Origin: Bordetella parapertussis
GTDB taxonomy: Bacteria > Pseudomonadota > Gammaproteobacteria > Burkholderiales > Burkholderiaceae_C
Reading direction: 5' to 3'
NCBI GenBank assembly: GCA_945899335.1
Contig: CAMDIP010000005.1
Location: 1 to 21,233, forward strand
Length of the DNA stretch: 21,233 nt
The position numbers and the translations under genes were made by a program. Of the stretch, positions 8,034 to 15,870 are shown in pieces; within the stretch, counting starts at the first letter, position 1; every line of letters starts with the position of its first letter. Below the pieces are notes generated by a model. The model searched no databases. It was not told the origin of the DNA and saw only the letters and a program-made list of their open reading frames with translations.

Positions 8034-9797
8034 TCAGTCGTCGGCGTAAATGTCTACGTCTTTGGTTTCCTTGATGAACAAGGTGCCAATGATGAAGGTG
8101 GCGCCAGCGATGATGATGGGGTACCACAAGCCGTTGTACATATTACCGGTTTGCGCCACGATAGCAAACGCGGTGGTGGGCAACAAACCGCCAAACCAAC
8201 CGTTACCAATGTGATACGGCAAAGACATCGATGTGTAACGGATGCGGGTGGGGAACATTTCCACCAACATGGCGGCGATGGGACCGTAGACCATGGTCAC
8301 CAAAATCACCAGATACGTCAGAATAACAATGACATAAATATTGTTCACTTTGGCAGGGTCGGCTTTGGCGGGATAGCCAGCCGCTTTCAACGCCGCGCTC
8401 AAGTTAGCGGAAATGACAGCGTCTTTGCTTTTCTTCTCATCCGAGAGGTTTTTCAAAGCATCTTCAGCAACTTTCACAGCTTTTGCGTTGACAGGCTCTT
8501 CAGCTTTCAAAGTCGCCAATTTTTGCTCGGCCACTTCTTTGGCAGCAGCCACATCTTCAGGCGAGACGGTGGTTTTGATTTCCACGTCACCTACCTTGAT
8601 CAACGCCGGTGTGCCCGCAGGTGCAATTTCATTGGAGTAGCTGACAGAGTTGGCCGCCAATTTTTGCTTGGCGATATCGCAAGTAGAAGTGAACTTGGCG
8701 GTGCCTGTGGGGTTGAACTGGAAGGAACACTCGGCAGGGTCAGCGATGACCACCACTTTGTTGGCTTGTTGCGCAGCGTGCAAATCGGGGTTGGCCGCTT
8801 TGGTGAGTTGCTCAAACACAGGGAAGTAGGTGAGCACAGCCAGCAAACAACCCAGCATGATGATGGGCTTGCGACCGATCTTGTCAGACAAGACGCCAAA
8901 CACAATAAAGAATGGTGTTCCGATGATTAACGATGCGGCGACAAATAAATTGGCTGTGGCGCCATCGACCTTCAAGGACTGTGTCAGGAAGAACAAAGCG
9001 TAGAACTGACCGGTGTACCAAACCACGGCTTGGCCAGCGGTTAAGCCAATCAAGGCCAAGATGACGATCTTGAGGTTTTTCCATTGGCCAAAAGACTCGG
9101 TCAAGGGTGCTTTAGAGGTTTTGCCCTCAGCCTTCATTTTCACAAAAGCAGGTGACTCATTCATGGACAAGCGGATGTAGACCGATACGGCCAACAAAGC
9201 AATGGAGACCAAGAAAGGAATGCGCCAACCCCAGTCGGCAAAAGCTTCTTCGCCAAGGGCGGTGCGTGTTCCCAAAATCACCAACAAGGACAAGAACAGG
9301 CCCAAGGTGGCAGTGGTTTGAATCCATGCGGTGTAGGCACCACGCTTGCCATGCGGCGCGTGTTCGGCCACGTAGGTAGCTGCACCTCCGTACTCACCGC
9401 CCAAAGCCAAGCCTTGCAGCAAGCGCAAACCGATCAGGATGACCGGTGCGGCCACGCCAATGCTGGCGTAGGTGGGCAGGATGCCGACGATGAAGGTAGA
9501 CAAGCCCATGATGAGAATGGTCACCAAGAAGGTGTACTTGCGTCCAATCATGTCGCCCAAGCGGCCAAAGAAGATGGCGCCAAAGGGTCGCACAATAAAG
9601 CCCGCGGCAAAAGCCAACAGCGCGAAGATGAAGGCCGAACCGGCGTCCAATCCGCTGAAAAACTGCTTGGCGATGATCGCTGCAAGTGAACCGTACAGGT
9701 AAAAGTCGTACCACTCGAAAACCGTGCCGAGGGATGACGCGAAAATAACTTTTTTCTCTTCCGACGACATTGGTCGGTCTTCATGCACGATGGCCAT
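8034..9797 (-). CDS. MFS transporter, metabolite:H+ symporter (MHS) family, with large periplasmic insertion
   Basis: Inner-membrane proton-coupled symporter of the MHS branch (ProP, KgtP, ShiA and relatives). The substrate cannot be told from sequence; organic acids or osmolytes are typical. The 587 residues exceed the usual 430-450. Visible motifs are SSLGTVFEWYDFYLYGSLAA (TM1), the MFS motif A GRLGDMIGRKYT (78-89), RLLQGLALGGEYGGAATYV (125-143) with its KRGAYTAWIQ continuation, and the second-half repeat GVLSDKIGRKP (301-311). Residues about 331-485 form a polar, alanine- and lysine-rich insertion between the predicted TM9 and TM10, on the periplasmic side. It has two cysteines (357, 373) and a likely helical stretch (415-455). 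The start at 9797 is supported by AGGAGA five nt upstream. The gene stands alone: a terminator follows it, and 103 nt separate it from the DUF1289 gene before it. Confidence 0.92.
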   Translation of the reverse strand: MAIVHEDRPMSSEEKKVIFASSLGTVFEWYDFYLYGSLAAIIAKQFFSGLDAGSAFIFALLAFAAGFIVRPFGAIFFGRLGDMIGRKYTFLVTILIMGLSTFIVGILPTYASIGVAAPVILIGLRLLQGLALGGEYGGAATYVAEHAPHGKRGAYTAWIQTTATLGLFLSLLVILGTRTALGEEAFADWGWRIPFLVSIALLAVSVYIRLSMNESPAFVKMKAEGKTSKAPLTESFGQWKNLKIVILALIGLTAGQAVVWYTGQFYALFFLTQSLKVDGATANLFVAASLIIGTPFFIVFGVLSDKIGRKPIIMLGCLLAVLTYFPVFEQLTKAANPDLHAAQQANKVVVIADPAECSFQFNPTGTAKFTSTCDIAKQKLAANSVSYSNEIAPAGTPALIKVGDVEIKTTVSPEDVAAAKEVAEQKLATLKAEEPVNAKAVKVAEDALKNLSDEKKSKDAVISANLSAALKAAGYPAKADPAKVNNIYVIVILTYLVILVTMVYGPIAAMLVEMFPTRIRYTSMSLPYHIGNGWFGGLLPTTAFAIVAQTGNMYNGLWYPIIIAGATFIIGTLFIKETKDVDIYADD

Positions 9798-9900
9798 GGG
9801 GTCTCCTAATGTTTACAAGGCCCAGTGATTGGACCATCTCGCATTGTGGTGATATGTGCTTGCCGTGGACTGACTTCAAGCTGAACCCCTGCTGACAACC

Positions 9901-10158
9901 CTAGGGCAAACCCTGTGAGTTGGTATCGTTATGTGAAATTTTCTCACCCAACCGCGCCCAAATGCGGTGCTGCTCCTGCGCGCTGGCATATGACCAACAG
10001 CCAATCTCGTCCAAGGTGCGCAAACAACCCACGCATTCACCTGTACTTTCATTCATGGTGCAAATCGACATGCAAGGCGAGAGAGGGTGTTCGTCTGCAG
10101 GGGTTTGCTGCGCAGACAACCAGCGCTCTTGCAACACATGCCAAGGGGTAACGTTCAT
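9901..10158 (-). CDS. DUF1289 domain protein (small cysteine-motif protein)
   Basis: An 85-residue protein of unknown biochemical role. The diagnostic core is SPCMSICTMNESTGECVGC followed by LRTLDEIGCWS, with cysteines at 29, 33, 42, 45 and 54. DUF1289 proteins carry this conserved cysteine pattern and are often suspected of binding metal or an Fe-S centre; that is inference only. The open frame extends to 10203, but I chose the ATG at 10158. It lies just after the mccA stop (10160-10162) and has a strong AGGAGG ribosome site inside the last codons of mccA. It is therefore the probable last gene of the mccB-to-mccA transcript. No terminator with a T-run is visible in the 103 nt behind it. Confidence 0.88.
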   Translation of the reverse strand: MNVTPWHVLQERWLSAQQTPADEHPLSPCMSICTMNESTGECVGCLRTLDEIGCWSYASAQEQHRIWARLGEKISHNDTNSQGLP

Positions 10159-10159
10159 C

Positions 10160-12163
10160 TCAGGCCTCCTGCGATTCAAGGCGCAGCAAAGGCGCACCTT
10201 CATGCACTTGGTCGCCTGGCGCGTACAGGAGTTCGGCGACTGTGCCGTCGGCAGGTGCGGCCACCGTGTGTTCCATCTTCATGGCCTCCATCACCGCCAA
10301 GGCTTGGCCCGCTTTCACCCTGTCGCCCACTTTCACTGCAAAGCTCAACAACTTGCCAGGCATAGGGGCAGACAAATTACCGCTGGCCGCTGACCCTTGC
10401 GCAGCGTGTGCCAAGGGGTTGACGAAATGGACGCCGGCACTGCCCACATCAGCAAACACATGCAGCTGGTCTTTCACCGCATACACCTGTGCGCGCAGGC
10501 GCTGCTCGCCCCATTGCAGCTGGACTGCTTCACCGTGAACTTGCCACAGCAAGGGATGGGCTTGATCGCCTATTTGCAGCTGGGTGGGGCCATGGCCAGA
10601 ACGGGTCAGCAAGGCCGAGCCCGTTTCCTCGCCACAAACATAGTCAAACTTGCGCAGGCTTTGGCCTTGCATCACCCAACCATCGGTGTGCGACCAAGGG
10701 TCGACCCAAGCACTGCCACGCGGCGCTTCTACAGCCAAGCCATGGGCCATAGCCGCTGCCACGGCCAGCGCGATAGGCAAAGGCTGTTGGTGAAACAGCT
10801 GGTCTTTTTCGCGCTGAATCAACGCCGTGTCTAACTGTGCTTGTGCAAATGACGGACTGCGCACCACCTGCCGCAAAAACCCCACGTTGTTGGCCACACC
10901 CACGATATGCAACTCACTCAGGGCTTGGTCTAAACGAGCCAAGGCCTGCTCGCGGGTGTCGCCATGGACGATGAGCTTGGCGATCATGGAGTCGTAGTAA
11001 GGGCTGATCTCGTCGCCCGCGCGAACGCCGCTGTCCCAGCGCACCGTGCCGGTAGTGAAGCGTTGCGCCAAGGGTATGCGCATGACATGAAAGCTACCCG
11101 TAGCTGGCAAGAAATCGTTGTCTGGCGTTTCGGCACAAATACGCGCTTCGATGGCGTGGCCTTGCACCCTCACCTGCGCTTGCGTCAATGGCAGGGGCTC
11201 GCCCGAGGCGATGCGCAACTGCCACTCCACCAAGTCCAAGCCGGTGACCGCTTCGGTGACAGGGTGTTCCACTTGCAAGCGGGTGTTCATCTCCATGAAG
11301 AAGAAATCCATGCCGCGCTCGGACTGCTCGACGATGAACTCCACAGTACCCGCGCCCACATAACTGACCGCTTGAGCAGCTGCCACCGCTGCAGCACCCA
11401 TGCGTTCGCGCAATTCTGCTGATAAACCAGGCGCAGGTGACTCTTCCAACACCTTTTGATGCCGACGCTGAACCGAGCAATCGCGCTCATGCAAATGAAT
11501 AATATTGCCGTGGCTGTCGCCAAACACCTGAATTTCAATATGCCGCGGACGCTGCACGTATTTTTCTATCAGCACCGCGTCATCGCTGAAACTGTTTTTG
11601 GCCTCACGCTGGCAAGACGCCAAGGCCTCGTCAAAGTCCTCGGCTCGGTTGACGATGCGCATGCCCTTGCCGCCACCGCCCGCGCTGGCTTTGATCAGCA
11701 CCGGAAAACCGATGCGCTTGGCTTGACTGGACAACAAAGCGGGGTTTTGGTCTGCGCCGTGGTAGCCCGGCACCAAGGGCACACCGGCTTTTTCCATCAA
11801 CTGCTTGGACGCGGCCTTCAATCCCATGGCCTGAATCGATGCCGAGGACGGTCCAATGAACACCACGCCCGCTTGCAGGCAGGCACTGGCAAAGTCAGCG
11901 TTCTCGCTTAAAAAACCATAGCCTGGGTGGATGGCTTGTACGCCGGTTTGCATGGCTGCTTGAAGGATGTGCTGCCATTTCAAATAGCTGTCTTGCGGCG
12001 CGTTGCCGCCGATATGCACCGCTTCATCACAAGCTTGCACATGGGCCGCATTCGCGTCCGCATCCGAGTAAACAGCCACGGTGCGCACACCCATGCGGCG
12101 GGCGGTGGCAGCGACGCGGCAGGCGATTTCGCCTCGGTTGGCAATCAGGATTTTGTGAAACAT
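10160..12163 (-). CDS. mccA: Methylcrotonyl-CoA carboxylase alpha subunit (biotin carboxylase plus biotin carrier)
   Basis: ATP- and bicarbonate-dependent carboxylation of enzyme-bound biotin, the first half-reaction of 3-methylcrotonyl-CoA carboxylase in leucine breakdown. The 667-residue length is normal. It has the biotin carboxylase N-domain (FHKILIANRGEIACRV, residues 2-17; HPGYGFLSENADFA, 79-92), the ATP-grasp loop KASAGGGGKGMR (158-169), the catalytic ERDCSVQRRHQK (226-237) and EMNTRLQVEHPVTE (291-304), and a C-terminal biotinyl domain with AMKME and biotin-accepting Lys629. It starts 4 nt after the acyl-CoA dehydrogenase stop without a clear ribosome site, which suggests coupled translation. 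The assignment to methylcrotonyl-CoA rather than propionyl- or geranyl-CoA rests mainly on the neighbouring MccB-type subunit (mccB) and the leucine context. Confidence 0.92.
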   Translation of the reverse strand: MFHKILIANRGEIACRVAATARRMGVRTVAVYSDADANAAHVQACDEAVHIGGNAPQDSYLKWQHILQAAMQTGVQAIHPGYGFLSENADFASACLQAGVVFIGPSSASIQAMGLKAASKQLMEKAGVPLVPGYHGADQNPALLSSQAKRIGFPVLIKASAGGGGKGMRIVNRAEDFDEALASCQREAKNSFSDDAVLIEKYVQRPRHIEIQVFGDSHGNIIHLHERDCSVQRRHQKVLEESPAPGLSAELRERMGAAAVAAAQAVSYVGAGTVEFIVEQSERGMDFFFMEMNTRLQVEHPVTEAVTGLDLVEWQLRIASGEPLPLTQAQVRVQGHAIEARICAETPDNDFLPATGSFHVMRIPLAQRFTTGTVRWDSGVRAGDEISPYYDSMIAKLIVHGDTREQALARLDQALSELHIVGVANNVGFLRQVVRSPSFAQAQLDTALIQREKDQLFHQQPLPIALAVAAAMAHGLAVEAPRGSAWVDPWSHTDGWVMQGQSLRKFDYVCGEETGSALLTRSGHGPTQLQIGDQAHPLLWQVHGEAVQLQWGEQRLRAQVYAVKDQLHVFADVGSAGVHFVNPLAHAAQGSAASGNLSAPMPGKLLSFAVKVGDRVKAGQALAVMEAMKMEHTVAAPADGTVAELLYAPGDQVHEGAPLLRLESQEA

Positions 12164-12167
12164 GGGG

Positions 12168-13301
12168 TCAGTAGCGCTTGGCCACTTCTTCCAACATCAC
12201 CTCGGTGGCACCGCCGCCGATGGCCAGCACACGGGCGTCGCGCCACAGGCGCTCGATAGGCGCTTCGCGCATATAGCCCATGCCGCCCCAAAACTGCAAA
12301 CAACCGCCAACCACCTCGTTGACCAAGTCGCCGGTCAGGGCTTTCAGCATGGACACCTCTTGCACGATGTCGTGTTCTTGGGTGACCGACCAAGCGCAGT
12401 GGTACATGAGTTGCCGCGCGGCACGGGTTTTGGCGTCGAGCATGGCCATGCGTTGGCGAATGTGCTGCATATCCCACAGCGCTTTGCCAAAGGCTTGGCG
12501 TTGGCGCACATAGTCCAAGGTCAGCTCAATGGCGCGCTGGCAGTGGCCCACCGCCATGGCCGCCAAAGCGATGCGCTCGGTTTGCAGGTTGTGCATCAAA
12601 GCGTAAAAGCCCTTGTCTTGCTCGCCCAGCAAGGCCTCGGGGCCCAAGCGCACGTTGTCCAGCACCAACTCTGCGGTGTCTGAACACAGCCAGCCGGTTT
12701 TGTCCAAAGAGCGGCCCACGCTGAACCCGGGCGTGCCTTTTTCCACAATGAACATGGACATTTGGTGCTTGCCTTCGCCGGTTTTGGCGGCGACGAAATA
12801 CACATTGGCATGCACGCCGTTGGTGATGAACATCTTGGTGCCGTTGAGTACCCAGCCGTCGCCATCGCGCTTGGCGGTGCTTCTCATGCCCGACAAATCC
12901 GACCCCGCACCGGGCTCGGTCATGGCCACCGCGCTGATGGTGTCACCGGCAATGATGCTGGGCATGTACTTGGCTTTTTGCGCAGCTGTTCCTGCGTGGT
13001 GCAAATGCGGGCTGGCCATGTCGGTGTGCACCAACACGCTGACGATGAAGCCCGCAAACGTGGACTGCGACAGCGCTTCGGCAAACACCAAATTGGTCAG
13101 CGCATCGGCCTCGGCACCGCCGTATTCGCTGCTGTACATCAAGCCAAAAAAACCGGCTTGGCCCATTTTGTGCAGCACCTCACGCGGCACTTTGCCGGCT
13201 TTTTCCCATTCCAAGCCATAGGGCTCAACTTCGCGCTCAAGGAAGCGCTGCATTTGGTCGCGCAGGGTTTGGTGTTCGGGCAGGTGGTAGATGTGGTTCA
13301 T
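12168..13301 (-). CDS. Acyl-CoA dehydrogenase (isovaleryl-CoA/long-chain-type active site)
   Basis: FAD-dependent alpha,beta-dehydrogenation of an acyl-CoA, passing electrons to ETF. The 377-residue length is typical. Visible are AVAMTEPGAGSDLSGM (124-139), WVLNGTKMFITNG (150-162) and the substrate/FAD motif TGWLCSDTAELVLDNV (202-217). The C-terminal segment LAIGGGATEVM has glycine where medium-chain enzymes carry their catalytic glutamate. The candidate base is instead Glu242 in LQTERIALA, the placement known from isovaleryl-CoA and long-chain dehydrogenases. The position between mccB and mccA suggests a leucine-pathway substrate such as isovaleryl-CoA, but the N-terminus differs from the LiuA sequences I remember, so another branched or longer acyl-CoA is possible. 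No strong ribosome site precedes the ATG. Confidence 0.92.
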   Translation of the reverse strand: MNHIYHLPEHQTLRDQMQRFLEREVEPYGLEWEKAGKVPREVLHKMGQAGFFGLMYSSEYGGAEADALTNLVFAEALSQSTFAGFIVSVLVHTDMASPHLHHAGTAAQKAKYMPSIIAGDTISAVAMTEPGAGSDLSGMRSTAKRDGDGWVLNGTKMFITNGVHANVYFVAAKTGEGKHQMSMFIVEKGTPGFSVGRSLDKTGWLCSDTAELVLDNVRLGPEALLGEQDKGFYALMHNLQTERIALAAMAVGHCQRAIELTLDYVRQRQAFGKALWDMQHIRQRMAMLDAKTRAARQLMYHCAWSVTQEHDIVQEVSMLKALTGDLVNEVVGGCLQFWGGMGYMREAPIERLWRDARVLAIGGGATEVMLEEVAKRY

Positions 13302-13347
13302 GGCTGGTCTTTGTCAAGAAATTGAAAAAATGAATGTGTTATCTCCA

Positions 13348-13371
13348 GGAGCGCAGCGACGAAGCGACTCC
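13348..13371. other. Imperfect hairpin between vapC and the acyl-CoA dehydrogenase gene
   Basis: GGAGCGC (13348-13354) pairs with GCGACTCC (13364-13371) through a single bulged A, around a 9-nt loop. The nearest T-run on the transcribed strand is about 18 nt further on, so this is not a convincing terminator. It may be an mRNA processing or stabilising element, or leftover sequence from the vapBC insertion. The remainder of the 82-nt gap shows nothing else. Confidence 0.35.
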
Positions 13372-13383
13372 CAATGACGGCTG

Positions 13384-13785
13384 TTAATGTGGCCATGTGT
13401 CTAGGCCTGCGAGGATTTGCAGAGACGCAAAGTTGGCATCGCGGTGCAGCAGAACATGGCCGTGGTTCATGCAGTAGCTGGCCAGCAGCACATCTATGGG
13501 GCTGCTCACGCTGCGCCCTTTGGCGCGCAATTGGCGGTATCGACCGGCGGCCAGTAGCGCGTTGTCTGTGCCGCCAAGTTCAACCTGAGGCAGAGCACAC
13601 AAAAGCGATTGCGCCTCACGCACAGCGCGGTTGTCACGAAACCCGCGCATCACCTCAAACAGCACCAAGTCGGCCATGCCAACCTCCACACTGGCATCCC
13701 CAAGGCACTGCGCCAAGGCCGTGCTTGAAGAGCCGCCGTCACCGCGAAAGAAGTCAATCCAGACACTGGTATCCACCAAGATCAT
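13384..13785 (-). CDS. vapC: VapC-family PIN-domain ribonuclease toxin
   Basis: Toxin of a type II toxin-antitoxin pair. PIN-domain VapCs are Mg2+-dependent RNases that cut tRNA or rRNA; the target here is unknown. The 133-residue protein shows the full acidic quartet in the expected order: Asp5 in MILVDTSVWIDFF, Glu44 in LFEVMRGF, Asp98 in SSPIDVLLAS and Asp116 in LLHRDANFA. The catalytic site therefore looks intact. The frame is open to 13908, but the ATG at 13785 is chosen because it overlaps the antitoxin stop in an ATGA (13782-13785) and begins exactly at the family N-terminus. It sits between the mccB and acyl-CoA dehydrogenase genes on the same strand, so readthrough from the catabolic promoter is likely. 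Confidence 0.92.
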   Translation of the reverse strand: MILVDTSVWIDFFRGDGGSSSTALAQCLGDASVEVGMADLVLFEVMRGFRDNRAVREAQSLLCALPQVELGGTDNALLAAGRYRQLRAKGRSVSSPIDVLLASYCMNHGHVLLHRDANFASLQILAGLDTWPH

Positions 13786-14063
13786 TTGGACTTGCCACCT
13801 TTGCGGGATGCACCCTTGGCTTGATAAGAAGCCTTGGGCTCTTGTACGGTGACTAGCTGCTGGTTCTGCGCTTGGGTCCGCGCCCAACCCTCGTCGGTGT
13901 CGTCCCATTGCAATTTGCCGCGCAAGGCAAGCAAGCCGTCATAAATTTTTCGTCGGCCTACCAATCGCAAGCCCTCTTCCACTGCCTCGCGCTTGGTTTT
14001 AAAGCTGCCGGCGGCCATGGCAGCCGCCATCAAGTCGTCGTCAATATCAATGTTGGTTCGCAT
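13782..14063 (-). CDS. vapB: VapB-family antitoxin
   Basis: Antitoxin and probable autorepressor for the overlapping VapC. The 93-residue product starts MRTNIDIDDDLMAAAM, the N-terminal strand of a ribbon-helix-helix DNA-binding domain, then KTKREAVEEGLRLVGRR, the recurring VapB helix. The C-terminal part (about residues 40-93) is polar and basic at the end (KGASRKGGKSK). It should hold the toxin-binding segment and is somewhat longer than in the shortest family members. I start at the ATG at 14063, 8 nt from a GAGG ribosome site, rather than the GTG two codons upstream (14069). The stop overlaps the vapC start. A perfect 9-bp inverted repeat lies immediately upstream and is a natural operator candidate. 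Confidence 0.88.
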   Translation of the reverse strand: MRTNIDIDDDLMAAAMAAGSFKTKREAVEEGLRLVGRRKIYDGLLALRGKLQWDDTDEGWARTQAQNQQLVTVQEPKASYQAKGASRKGGKSK

Positions 14064-14077
14064 GGTCACAGCCTCGT

Positions 14078-14105
14078 TGTGTATGAAATTCGTCAGTCAT
14101 ACACA
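14078..14105. promoter_or_regulatory. Perfect inverted repeat upstream of vapBC, candidate VapB operator
   Basis: TGTGTATGA (14078-14086) and TCATACACA (14097-14105) are exact reverse complements separated by 10 nt, so the half-sites are about two helical turns apart centre to centre. The repeat fills the gap between the mccB stop (14106-14108) and the vapB ribosome site. Paired half-sites of this kind are typical of autoregulated VapB binding. A weak RNA hairpin is the alternative, but no T-run follows. Confidence 0.6.
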
Positions 14106-15713
14106 TTACATGCGGAACACGCCAAAGCGTGTCTCGGAAATCGGCGCGTTCAGCGCTGCGGACAAGCCCAGCGCCAGCACCCGTCGGGTGTCGGCGGGGT
14201 CGATCACGCCATCGTCCCACAAGCGGGCGCTGGCGTAATAGGGGTGGGATTGGTGGGCAAATTGGTCCAGCAAAGGTTGCTTGAAGGCGGCTTCTTCGGC
14301 TGCGCTCCAGCTGCCGCCTTTGGCCTCGATGCCATCGCGGCGCACCGTCGCCAGCACGCTGGCGGCTTGCTCGCCGCCCATCACGCAGATGCGGGCGTTG
14401 GGCCAAATCCACAAAAAACGCGGGTTGAAAGCACGGCCACACATGCCGTAGTTGCCAGCGCCATAGCTGCCACCAATGATGAAGGTGAACTTGGGCACTT
14501 GCGCGGTGGCGACAGCCGTGACCATCTTGGCGCCGTGGCGAGCAATACCCTCGTTTTCATACTTGCGTCCCACCATGAAGCCGGTGATGTTTTGCAAAAA
14601 CACCAGCGGAATTTTGCGTTGGCAACACAGCTCGATGAAGTGCGCGCCCTTTTGCGCCGATTCAGAAAACAACACGCCGTTGTTGGCGATGATGCCCACG
14701 GGCATGCCCTCCACATGGGCGAAACCGCAGACCAAGGTCGCACCAAAACGCGGCTTGAACTCGTGCAGCTCCGAGCCATCCACAATACGGGCGATGATTT
14801 CGCGCACGTCATAGGGCTTTTTGGTGTCAGCGGGAATCACGCCGTAAAGCTCTTGCGTGTCGTACAGCGGTGCGCGGGCTTCTCTTACCGCCAGTTGCAC
14901 CTCTTTGCGGTGGTTCAAGCGCGCCACCGCCTCGCGGGCCAGCGCCAAAGCATGGGCGTCGTTGTCGGCCAAATGGTCGGCCACGCCGGACAGGCGGGTG
15001 TGTACATCGCCGCCCCCTAAGTCTTCGGCGGAAACGATCTCGCCAATCGCGGCCTTCACCAAAGGCGGGCCACCCAAGAAAATGGTGCCTTGGTTTTTCA
15101 CGATGATGGTCTCGTCGCTCATGGCGGGTACATAGGCGCCGCCTGCGGTGCAACTGCCCATCACCACCGCGATTTGCGCGATGCCTTGGGCGCTCATATT
15201 GGCTTGGTTGAAGAAGATGCGGCCAAAGTGTTCTTTATCAGGGAAGACATCGTCTTGGTTAGGCAGGTTGGCGCCGCCCGAGTCCACTAAATAAATACAG
15301 GGCAACTGGTTTTGCTGGGCCACCTCTTGGGCACGCAGGTGTTTTTTCACCGTCATCGGGTAGTAGGTGCCGCCCTTGACGGTTGCGTCGTTGCAGACCA
15401 CCATGCAGTCCACGCCGCTGACCCGCCCAATGCCAGCAATCACACCCGCACAGGGCGCGTCGCCGTTGTACATGCCGTGCGCGGCCAAGGGGCTGAGTTC
15501 TAAAAACGGCGTACCGGGGTCGAGCAACAAAGCCACCCGCTCACGCGGCGGGAGCTTGCCCCGCGCCAGCTGCTTGGCCCGCGCCGCCTCACCCCCGCCC
15601 AAGGCGCTGGCTTGCAACTGCAAACGCAAATCGTCCACCGCCGCCTGCATGGCCAAAGCATTGGTCGCAAAGTCTGCTGCGCGTGGCGACAAATGGGAGC
15701 TAAGAACCGACAT
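14106..15713 (-). CDS. mccB: Methylcrotonyl-CoA carboxylase beta subunit (carboxyltransferase)
   Basis: Transfers carboxyl from carboxybiotin to 3-methylcrotonyl-CoA, giving 3-methylglutaconyl-CoA in leucine catabolism. The 535-residue length fits MccB/LiuB. Landmarks are [20 protein letters not shown] (51-70), [19 protein letters not shown] (80-98), [20 protein letters not shown] (109-128) and [19 protein letters not shown] (141-159). The N-terminal oxyanion loop is [16 protein letters not shown] (186-201), and the C-terminal half holds [17 protein letters not shown] and [18 protein letters not shown]. The [12 protein letters not shown] pattern distinguishes this branch from propionyl-CoA carboxylases. 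The start at 15713 has no strong ribosome site. A palindromic operator and likely promoter lie about 35-58 nt upstream. It heads the string mccB-vapB-vapC-acyl-CoA dehydrogenase-mccA-DUF1289. Confidence 0.95.
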   Translation of the reverse strand: MSVLSSHLSPRAADFATNALAMQAAVDDLRLQLQASALGGGEAARAKQLARGKLPPRERVALLLDPGTPFLELSPLAAHGMYNGDAPCAGVIAGIGRVSGVDCMVVCNDATVKGGTYYPMTVKKHLRAQEVAQQNQLPCIYLVDSGGANLPNQDDVFPDKEHFGRIFFNQANMSAQGIAQIAVVMGSCTAGGAYVPAMSDETIIVKNQGTIFLGGPPLVKAAIGEIVSAEDLGGGDVHTRLSGVADHLADNDAHALALAREAVARLNHRKEVQLAVREARAPLYDTQELYGVIPADTKKPYDVREIIARIVDGSELHEFKPRFGATLVCGFAHVEGMPVGIIANNGVLFSESAQKGAHFIELCCQRKIPLVFLQNITGFMVGRKYENEGIARHGAKMVTAVATAQVPKFTFIIGGSYGAGNYGMCGRAFNPRFLWIWPNARICVMGGEQAASVLATVRRDGIEAKGGSWSAAEEAAFKQPLLDQFAHQSHPYYASARLWDDGVIDPADTRRVLALGLSAALNAPISETRFGVFRM

Positions 15714-15741
15714 AGAAGGCCGACAAAGTCAAAGAGAGGTG

Positions 15742-15771
15742 ACTTTAGTTGACGTTGACGTAAACGTCAAC
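15742..15771 (-). promoter_or_regulatory. LiuR-like operator overlapping the mccB promoter
   Basis: A 24-bp palindrome (15748-15771, centre 15759/15760) pairs at 11 of 12 positions; half-sites read GTTGACGTT and AACGTCAAC. On the minus strand it contains TTGACG as a -35, then exactly 17 nt, then TAAAGT (15742-15747) as a -10. The palindrome thus covers the -35 and the spacer, where MerR-family activators bind. It is nearly identical to the palindrome in front of liuR (20 of 22 bases over 15749-15770). The rest of the 157-nt gap 15714-15870 is A+T-rich and shows no gene. Confidence 0.75.
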
Positions 15772-15870
15772 CAAACCTCCTGTTTTCAAGGCTTGTTTGC
15801 CTAAATTACTTAAAAAAATTTCCTAAATCGTTAATAACAAATAGTTACATGGCCGCAAGCTGATGGTGAC

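Noticed and set aside
9798..9900. Terminator or regulatory element in the gap between the DUF1289 gene and the MFS gene
   Set aside because: Only a short CCCTAGGG palindrome and weak promoter-like hexamers are present; no T-run or well-spaced boxes.
10160..12163. Propionyl-CoA or geranyl-CoA carboxylase alpha as the identity of the biotin subunit
   Set aside because: Not excluded by this protein alone, but the partner in the same gene string has MccB-specific sequence and the setting is leucine catabolism.
13348..13371. Intrinsic terminator after vapC
   Set aside because: The stem is bulged and the T-run is about 18 nt away, too far for a Rho-independent terminator; kept only as a hairpin.
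13786..13908. 41-codon N-terminal extension of the VapC toxin
   Set aside because: The extension lies within the antitoxin gene in another frame; PIN toxins start at the MILVDTS position.
13872..15020. Long plus-strand open frame (382 codons) opposite mccB and vapB
   Set aside because: It is the antisense shadow of clear MccB and VapB coding sequence, spans a gene boundary and has no recognisable family motifs.
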